From: Eubacteriales bacterium
GTDB lineage: Bacteria; Bacillota; Clostridia; Oscillospirales; CAG-382
Direction: 5' to 3'
Assembly: GCA_028701715.1 (NCBI GenBank)
Contig: JAQVQF010000078.1
Location: 1-9,561, forward strand
Length of the DNA: 9,561 nucleotides
Shown here piece after piece: positions 4,257 to 9,561 of this stretch (position 1 is its first letter; each line of letters begins with the position of its first letter). Both the position numbers and the translations under genes were made by a program. The notes below the pieces were generated by a model. That model saw only the letters and a list, made by a program, of their open reading frames with translations, had not been told where the DNA came from and did no database searches.

Positions 4257-7161
4257 CATAGGGTCCACGACGCTTAAATGCGTCGTGCTTGACGAAAACG
4301 ACAATATTTTATACACATCATATAAAAGACATTTTTCAAGGGTTTCCAAAATGACCGCGGAAATGCTCAAGGAGCTTTCGCTCCTTTATTCAGATAAAGC
4401 GATTATGACGGTTTCCGGCTCCGCCGGTATGGGTATGGCAAACGACCTTTCGCTGCCTTTCGTTCAGGAGGTATATGCGACAAGAACCGCGGTAAAGCGG
4501 CTTGTTCCCGAAACCGACGTGGTTATCGAGCTTGGCGGCGAGGACGCCAAGATTATCTTTTTGACAAACGGGCTTGAGGTACGAATGAACGGCACCTGCG
4601 CGGGCGGTACGGGCGCGTTTATCGACCAGATGGCGTCGCTTATGAATATATCCGCCGACGATATGAATTTTCTTGCCTCTAAGCATGAAAAAATATATAC
4701 TATCGCTTCGCGCTGCGGAGTGTTCGCCAAATCGGATATCCAGCCTCTAATAAATCAGGGAGCAAGGAAGGAAGACATATCGGCAAGCATATTTTACGCG
4801 GTGGTGAGCCAGACCATAGCCGGGCTGGCGCAGGGGCGTGAGATAACGGGTAACATGCTATATCTCGGAGGACCGTTGACCTTCTTTTCCGAATTGAGAG
4901 GAAGCTTCGATCATGTGCTGAACAGACAGGGGAAATGTCCGGAAAACTCTTTGTATTTCGTAGCATTCGGAGCCGCCTGCTCGTCCGTCGGTCAGGAATA
5001 CGATATTTATACGCTTTCCGAAAAGATATCGGATTATTGCGCGTCCGGCGGATATAACGGCTGCGAAAGGCTTTTTGCGTCCAAAAGCGAATACAAGGCC
5101 TTTGATGAAAGCCACCGCAGAGTTTCGGAGGGTATAGGCGCCACAGCTTGTCCCGAAGGGGACATGTACTTAGGCATTGACGCGGGCTCCACAACGGTAA
5201 AGGCGGTATTGTGCGACAAGTCGGGCAATATCTTCCGTCCGTTTTATTTACCCAACATCGGCAATCCCGTTCCGCTTATTAAAAATTATCTCGAGGAGCT
5301 TTACCGCGATTTTCCGGATATACAAATAAAAAACGCAGCCGTTACCGGATACGGGGAGGATATAATAAAAAGCGCTTTCCATATCGACATCGGAACAGTC
5401 GAAACGGTAGCGCATTATACCGCGGCAAAACGGTTCAAGCCGGATGTTGATTTTATCATCGACATCGGCGGTCAGGACATAAAATGCTTTAAAATACATA
5501 ACGGCGCGGTTGACAGTATATTTTTAAACGAGGCGTGCTCCTCCGGCTGCGGTTCTTTCCTGCAAACCTTCGCGGGTGCCATGGGCTATAAGACGGAGGA
5601 ATTTGCGACTTTGGGACTTTTCGCGGACAAGCCCGTCGACTTAGGCTCACGCTGTACGGTGTTTATGAACAGCTCAGTAAAGCAGGCACAAAAGGACGGC
5701 GCTTCGGTGGAAAATATTTCCGCGGGTCTTTCCATAAGCGTGATAAAAAACGCACTGTACAAGGTGATACGCTGCGTCAACGCGGAAGCTTTGGGTAAAA
5801 ATATCGTTGTTCAGGGCGGAACCTTCTTAAACGACGCCGTGCTGCGCGCTTTTGAGCAGGAAATAGGTCGCGAGGTTTTTCGCCCGAAATATTCGGGTAT
5901 AATGGGCGCTTACGGCGCCGCGCTGTACGCGCAAGCCCATTATGACGGTAAAAAACGTAGCGCGGTGCTCACAAAGGAAGAACTCAAGGCTTTCAGACAT
6001 GAGGTCAAGGCGATCACCTGCAACGGCTGCGGCAACCATTGCAAGCTTACGGTTAACACCTTCGGCGGAAAAGACGTATATATCGCGGGCAACAGGTGTG
6101 ACAAGCCTTTGAATCTGCCGCAGGGTGACGAAAAATACAATCTATACGCGTATAAGAATAAGCTGCTTGACAAATACCGCAAAAACGAGCGTGTTCCGGG
6201 TAAACCGACCATAGGAATTCCTATGGGATTGAATATGTACGAGCTGCTCCCTTTTTGGGTAACCTTTTTCGGGTGTCTCGGCTTTAACACCATGGTGTCG
6301 CCGGTTTCCACAAGAAAGCTTTACTTAAACGGCCAGCATACCATCCCGTCAGACACGGTTTGTTATCCGGCTAAGCTGATGCACGGGCATATCGAGGCGC
6401 TGCTAAATGAAAACGCGGATGCTGTTTTTTATCCGGACATGAGCTATAATATCGACGAAGGGCTTGGCGACAACCATTATAACTGTCCCGTCGTGGCGTA
6501 TTATCCGCAGGTGCTGAAAGCGAATATAAAAGCGCTTAACCAAACAAAATTTATATGTGATTTTATCGGACTGCACAGACGCAAGGCCTTCCCATCACAT
6601 ATAAAGGCCGTGCTTGATAAATATTTTAAACCTATTTCAATGAGTGAAATAAAAAAAGCTTCCGAAACGGCTTACGAAGCATACGACGCGTATATGAGAG
6701 CGGTACGCGAAAAGGGAGATGAATATCTCGCTGCAGCCAAGGAAAAGCATCTGCCGGTCATCGTTCTCGCCGGGCGGCCGTATCATATCGACCCTGAAAT
6801 CAACCACGGTATCGACGACCTAATATGCAAGCTCGGCGCGGTCGTGCTGACCGAGGACAGCGTAAGCCAAAAGATTAAAAAATTTCCGACCGCCGTGCTC
6901 AACCAATGGACCTATCATTCCAGACTGTACGCGGCGGCTAAATATGTCGCGGAATGTCCTTTTGATATGGATATAAACCTTGTTCAGCTTGTTTCCTTCG
7001 GCTGCGGAGTGGACGCGATAACCGCCGACGAGGCGCGCAGTATCGTTGAAAAATCAGGCAGGATATACACACAGCTAAAGATAGACGAAATTAACAACAC
7101 AAGTGCGATAAAATTAAGATTGAGAAGCCTTTTTTCCGCCGCCGCGGATAAAAACGCATAA
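4237..7161 (+). CDS. Double-domain acyl-CoA dehydratase activase with DUF2229-type C-terminus
   Basis: A 974-residue protein of the BcrAD/BadFG (HgdC) ATPase family, which couples ATP hydrolysis to transfer of one electron from a [4Fe-4S] cluster. Domain 1 (about 1-260) has DIGSTTLK, GGED (100-103) and cysteines C121 (GTCAGGTG) and C160 (SRCGVF). Domain 2 (about 310-575) repeats these: GIDAGSTT (313-320), GGQD (411-414), C434 (ACSSGCG) and C473 (SRCTVF). Both pairs are 39 residues apart, the same spacing as the cluster ligands I recall for HgdC. Single activases form a cluster between two subunits; here one chain supplies both halves. The C-terminal part, from about 590, has a CNGCGNHC cluster motif (C595, C598, C602), C621, C709 and C923, and matches the DUF2229 region. 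The start is ATG 4237, overlapping the previous gene by 20 nt, because DIGST sits at the N-terminus as expected; GAGAGAGG lies about 12 nt upstream. The physiological target is unknown. Confidence 0.87.
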   Translation: MKKIGLDIGSTTLKCVVLDENDNILYTSYKRHFSRVSKMTAEMLKELSLLYSDKAIMTVSGSAGMGMANDLSLPFVQEVYATRTAVKRLVPETDVVIELGGEDAKIIFLTNGLEVRMNGTCAGGTGAFIDQMASLMNISADDMNFLASKHEKIYTIASRCGVFAKSDIQPLINQGARKEDISASIFYAVVSQTIAGLAQGREITGNMLYLGGPLTFFSELRGSFDHVLNRQGKCPENSLYFVAFGAACSSVGQEYDIYTLSEKISDYCASGGYNGCERLFASKSEYKAFDESHRRVSEGIGATACPEGDMYLGIDAGSTTVKAVLCDKSGNIFRPFYLPNIGNPVPLIKNYLEELYRDFPDIQIKNAAVTGYGEDIIKSAFHIDIGTVETVAHYTAAKRFKPDVDFIIDIGGQDIKCFKIHNGAVDSIFLNEACSSGCGSFLQTFAGAMGYKTEEFATLGLFADKPVDLGSRCTVFMNSSVKQAQKDGASVENISAGLSISVIKNALYKVIRCVNAEALGKNIVVQGGTFLNDAVLRAFEQEIGREVFRPKYSGIMGAYGAALYAQAHYDGKKRSAVLTKEELKAFRHEVKAITCNGCGNHCKLTVNTFGGKDVYIAGNRCDKPLNLPQGDEKYNLYAYKNKLLDKYRKNERVPGKPTIGIPMGLNMYELLPFWVTFFGCLGFNTMVSPVSTRKLYLNGQHTIPSDTVCYPAKLMHGHIEALLNENADAVFYPDMSYNIDEGLGDNHYNCPVVAYYPQVLKANIKALNQTKFICDFIGLHRRKAFPSHIKAVLDKYFKPISMSEIKKASETAYEAYDAYMRAVREKGDEYLAAAKEKHLPVIVLAGRPYHIDPEINHGIDDLICKLGAVVLTEDSVSQKIKKFPTAVLNQWTYHSRLYAAAKYVAECPFDMDINLVQLVSFGCGVDAITADEARSIVEKSGRIYTQLKIDEINNTSAIKLRLRSLFSAAADKNA

Positions 7162-7177
7162 AGTAAATACCATATGC

Positions 7178-7206
7178 TTGACAAAGTTTTCCTTTTAGTG
7201 TAATAT
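7178..7206 (+). promoter_or_regulatory. SigA-type promoter of the slipin gene
   Basis: A perfect TTGACA (7178-7183), a 17-nt spacer and TAATAT (7201-7206, 4 of 6 consensus) lie in the 76-nt gap before the slipin gene. Transcription should start near 7213. No terminator is visible between the activase stop and this promoter. Confidence 0.78.
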
Positions 7207-7237
7207 ATATGTAAATAAAAACACAGGGGGAATAAAT

Positions 7238-8029
7238 ATGCCTGCATTAATAGTTACTCTTGTTACAGTCGTACTCGCGGTTATTGTTTTGATTATTATG
7301 TCTCTGGTTGTTATAAACGAATATGAAAGAGGCGTAATATTCAGATTCGGGCATGTGGTCGGAGTGCTGAAACCCGGTCTCAGAATGCGTATTCCGTTCG
7401 GTATTGATATAATCCGCAAAATCGATATCCGCGTACGCACCATTGACGTGCCGGATCAGGAAATTATCACAAAAGACAATGTTTCCATCAGGGTGGACGC
7501 CGTGGTATATTATAGGGTCGAGGACCCAATACTTGTGGTCACGAAAGTGGTTAATTTCACCAACAGCACGGCTATGCTCGGACAGACAAACCTCCGTTCC
7601 GTGCTCGGTCAGCATGAGCTTGACGAAATTCTTACAAACAAGGAAAACATAAGCCGCATACTCAAGGAACTGCTTACGGAAACAATGGCATCGTGGGGTA
7701 TCGTAATTTCCGCGGTGGAGCTTAAGAGTATCGAAATTCCCGACGCCATGAAACGCGCCATGGCAAAGCAAGCGGAGGCGGAACGCGAACGCCGCGCCAA
7801 AATCACCGCCGCGGAAGGCGAAGAACAAGCGGCGATGAAGCTTTTCAAAGCGTCCGAAATCATTTCCGCATCCCCGTCGGCGCTTCAGCTGCGTTATCTG
7901 CAGACCTTAAACGATATAGCGGCGGAGAAAAACTCCACAATCATTTTCCCTCTGCCCATGGATTTTATGAGCGCTTTCAGTAAACTAACCGGACTTAAGC
8001 AGCCGCAGGAAGACAAAAAGAGCGAATAG
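7238..8029 (+). CDS. Slipin / stomatin-like SPFH-domain membrane protein
   Basis: A 263-residue membrane scaffold protein of the prokaryotic slipin group. These form oligomers in lipid microdomains and are often linked to an NfeD-type protease or partner. Residues 3-25 are one hydrophobic anchor (ALIVTLVTVVLAVIVLIIM...). The SPFH domain follows directly (NEYERGVIFRFGHVVG, KPGLRMRIPFGID, TKDNVSIRVDAVVYYRVEDP). A charged Ala/Glu/Arg-rich coiled coil runs from about M171 (MKRAMAKQAEAERERRAK). The C-terminus has the family signature LRYLQTL (218-224) and FPLPMDF. The length is normal. The start has AGGGGG (7225-7230) with a 7-nt spacer. The gene has its own promoter and terminator, so it is monocistronic. 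No NfeD gene is adjacent, which is unusual for slipins; the partner may be elsewhere or absent. Confidence 0.93.
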   Translation: MPALIVTLVTVVLAVIVLIIMSLVVINEYERGVIFRFGHVVGVLKPGLRMRIPFGIDIIRKIDIRVRTIDVPDQEIITKDNVSIRVDAVVYYRVEDPILVVTKVVNFTNSTAMLGQTNLRSVLGQHELDEILTNKENISRILKELLTETMASWGIVISAVELKSIEIPDAMKRAMAKQAEAERERRAKITAAEGEEQAAMKLFKASEIISASPSALQLRYLQTLNDIAAEKNSTIIFPLPMDFMSAFSKLTGLKQPQEDKKSE

Positions 8030-8042
8030 AGCACAATATAAT

Positions 8043-8077
8043 AAAGGGGTGTTCCGTTTGAGGAATATCCCTTTTTT
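8043..8077 (+). terminator. Intrinsic terminator of the slipin gene
   Basis: A 13-bp stem with two G-U pairs (AAAGGGGTGTTCC 8043-8055 with GGAATATCCCTTT 8062-8074) has a 6-nt loop and a run of six T's (8072-8077). It starts 14 nt after the slipin stop. Confidence 0.88.
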
Positions 8078-8098
8078 GCATGTAAAGGCTGTGTCGTC

Positions 8099-8127
8099 TT
8101 GACATAGTAATATCGTTAATGTATAAT
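8099..8127 (+). promoter_or_regulatory. Perfect consensus SigA promoter
   Basis: TTGACA (8099-8104), 17 nt, TATAAT (8122-8127): both hexamers match the consensus exactly and the spacing is optimal. The start of transcription would be near 8134, giving a leader of only about 24 nt. It suggests strong, largely unregulated expression of the two genes that follow, unless a repressor site overlaps. Confidence 0.9.
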
Positions 8128-8157
8128 ACATAAAACATCAAAACGGAGGTATGCGGG

Positions 8158-8736
8158 ATGATAGATTTTATAAAAACAGCCGAAGCATACGATAAACGGG
8201 AAGTTAAAGTAAATGTAAGAGACAGGATACCCAAGCCTAAATGGCTCGACATGTACCACGATCAGCTTGCGTTCTTTTATTTTCGCGAGGATAAAATACT
8301 CACCGAAGGCAGGGTACTCCCCGGAGCGTTGGTTATAGCCAACGATAAGCTGTTTAAAAAAAATATACTGTTTTTCCTTAATAAAAGTCATCCGGCTAAT
8401 TTTATTTATTCCGAAGATAAATATTATAAAGAAAACCCAGAAAAATTAAGCAGCCTTGCGGGATGTCTGGCGGAATTATACGGCAAAAAAGCACGCGATG
8501 AAGATGAACAGGTTATTGTCGGTATGTTTCAGGGCGGCTTTAACAGACCGATCAGACAGCGTATACCCGATTCAATGACCGGCGGGCATACCGTTTATAT
8601 GACGACGATTATCGTAAACCGCGCTCACCTTCCCGGCGGAAGAATAAGCGGGACTATATATCCAATACTTGTAATAGATGACGAACAGGCCGATGCCATG
8701 ATACTCCCGAAATGGTACTGGGCTGAAAATAAATAA
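8158..8736 (+). CDS. Conserved-looking soluble protein of unknown function
   Basis: A 192-residue protein I cannot assign to a family. It has no signal peptide and no membrane segment, so it is probably cytosolic. Mixed hydrophobic strands (QLAFFYFRED, GALVIAND, TVYMTTIIVNRAHL, TIYPILVIDDE) suggest an alpha/beta or mostly beta fold. A central stretch, QVIVGMFQGGFNRPIRQRIPDSMTGGHTVY, is rich in Gly, Arg and Pro. There is a single Cys in GCLAELYG. The gene is almost certainly real: a perfect promoter lies upstream, GGAGGT (8145-8150) stands 7 nt before the ATG, and the next gene follows after 16 nt. The out-of-frame ATG at 8151 directly after the binding site is too close to be used. Its operon partner is a family-10 glycosylhydrolase-like protein, but no functional link can be claimed. 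Confidence 0.75.
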   Translation: MIDFIKTAEAYDKREVKVNVRDRIPKPKWLDMYHDQLAFFYFREDKILTEGRVLPGALVIANDKLFKKNILFFLNKSHPANFIYSEDKYYKENPEKLSSLAGCLAELYGKKARDEDEQVIVGMFQGGFNRPIRQRIPDSMTGGHTVYMTTIIVNRAHLPGGRISGTIYPILVIDDEQADAMILPKWYWAENK

Positions 8737-8752
8737 TAAGGAGAATACAACC

Positions 8753-9561
8753 ATGAAATATTATAAAATATCCCATTTCAACGGAGCGAGGCTTGCCGAC
8801 GAGCTTGTAATATATGATTCGGGGGAAAGCACCGGCACCAACGCATACGGCTTGGAAGCCGTCGTTTCACGCGGTATAATTGTTAAAATAGGCTCCAACA
8901 GCAATAAAATTCCCAATGGAGGGTTCGTAATCTCCGGTCACGGAAAAGGAGCCGAAATAATTGCCAAAGAATTCTGCGAGGGCGCCAAAATAGCTTTAGA
9001 CCGCGATAGGTTACGGTTCGGCGTGGAAATCGACAACGAGGCTAAGCTCTACACGGTTAAAAAAAGCTTGGCAAATATAAAAGAAAGATTCGATTTGCTT
9101 GTTTGCAAAAAGGAAAGCTTCAACTTTGAGACCGCGTTTGACCTTATCAAATCCGCCGGGACCGCCATCGAAAACGGCAGCGCGGAGGAAGCGAAAAAGC
9201 TCCTTGAGGAAGCGTATTATTATACAGCGGAAAGCAAAGAGGACGAAATAAGAGCGATATGGCACCGTCCGCTTGAAAGAACGGCGGCCGAGGTCGGCAT
9301 GACCGTAAAACGCCTGAAAGACGCGGGATTCAATATGCTGCTTGTCGAAACCAATTACGAGGGCTGGTCCAATGCAAAAAAATGCGTTTATGATTATCTT
9401 CCCCTGCGTCCCGAGCTTGAGGGTAAGGATTTTGACCTTATCGAGGAATTCATTAAGGCCGGAAAAAAATACGGTGTAAAGATACACGCCTGGGTTGAGG
9501 ATTTTTTCTTCGGCGTGGACGGATACGGCTGTAAAATGCTTGAGCTGCGTCCCGACCTTAT
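8753..9561 (+). CDS. Family-10 glycosylhydrolase-like protein (3' truncated by window)
   Basis: The first 269 residues are present; no stop occurs before the window end. From about residue 166 the sequence matches the glycosylhydrolase-like 10 (GHL10, UPF0748-type) TIM-barrel family: IRAIWHRPLE, then LKDAGFNMLLVETNYEG, FDLIEEFIKAGKKYGVKIHAWVEDFF. The HAWVE segment (245-249) is at the position of the family's conserved strand. The N-terminal part (about 30-82) holds NAYGLEAVVSRG, IPNGGFVISGHG and EGAKIALD, a module found before such barrels in Clostridia. Residues 90-160 form a helical, charged linker. The protein begins MKYYKISHFNG with no signal peptide, so it may be cytosolic or a substrate of another route; most relatives are predicted to be exported. 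AAGGAG (8738-8743) stands 9 nt before the ATG. It is transcribed with the gene at 8158. The enzymatic activity on any glycan is unproven. Confidence 0.82.
   Translation, partial: MKYYKISHFNGARLADELVIYDSGESTGTNAYGLEAVVSRGIIVKIGSNSNKIPNGGFVISGHGKGAEIIAKEFCEGAKIALDRDRLRFGVEIDNEAKLYTVKKSLANIKERFDLLVCKKESFNFETAFDLIKSAGTAIENGSAEEAKKLLEEAYYYTAESKEDEIRAIWHRPLERTAAEVGMTVKRLKDAGFNMLLVETNYEGWSNAKKCVYDYLPLRPELEGKDFDLIEEFIKAGKKYGVKIHAWVEDFFFGVDGYGCKMLELRPDL

Overview
The window looks like a chromosomal segment of an anaerobic Firmicute of the class Clostridia, possibly an Oscillospiraceae/Ruminococcaceae-type gut bacterium. The evidence is canonical AGGAGG-type ribosome binding sites, SigA-type promoters (one a perfect TTGACA-17-TATAAT), intrinsic terminators, a single-chain large PurL, and an oxygen-sensitive 2-hydroxyacyl-CoA dehydratase/activase pair. 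The species cannot be named from the sequence.

Layout. (1) Positions 1-423 hold the 3' end of purL (formylglycinamidine ribonucleotide synthase, glutaminase domain) and its terminator. (2) Positions 441-1037 hold a GNAT acetyltransferase gene on the plus strand and a convergent 61-residue single-pass membrane protein gene on the minus strand. Their stop codons share the palindrome TTATAA. (3) Positions 1038-1472 carry no gene but contain a strong promoter, a roughly 144-nt structured leader RNA ending in an intrinsic terminator, and four tandem 8-bp repeats. (4) Positions 1473-2960 hold a gene fusing a CDP-alcohol phosphatidyltransferase domain to a SNARE-associated/VTT (DedA-TVP38-like) lipid-transporter domain. 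It is split by a hairpin-rich 243-bp insertion. (5) Positions 2994-7161 hold a two-gene operon: a 2-hydroxyacyl-CoA dehydratase D-component-like protein, then a 974-residue protein with two activase domains plus a cysteine-rich DUF2229-type region. (6) Positions 7178-8077 hold a self-contained slipin (SPFH) gene with its own promoter and terminator. (7) From 8099 to the end, a consensus promoter drives an unrecognised 192-residue protein and, 16 nt downstream, a family-10 glycosylhydrolase-like protein cut by the window edge.

The most notable item is the element at 2449-2691. It has imperfect terminal inverted repeats (10 of 12 matching), is flanked by the direct repeat TAATCA, contains no convincing gene, and can fold into two consecutive multi-arm, cloverleaf-like domains. 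Removing it with one repeat copy (249 nt, a multiple of three) restores an uninterrupted reading frame running straight through the VTT domain. It is best explained as a MITE-like non-autonomous insertion of a type I do not recognise. The second most notable item is the leader at about 1233-1376, whose 5' part can pair with either arm of its terminator, as an attenuator would.

Functionally, the region mixes purine synthesis, lipid-membrane genes and a radical-type Fe-S enzyme system of unknown substrate. The genes around the insertion share one direction and may share the promoter at 1198, so the insertion could also affect expression of the Fe-S operon downstream.
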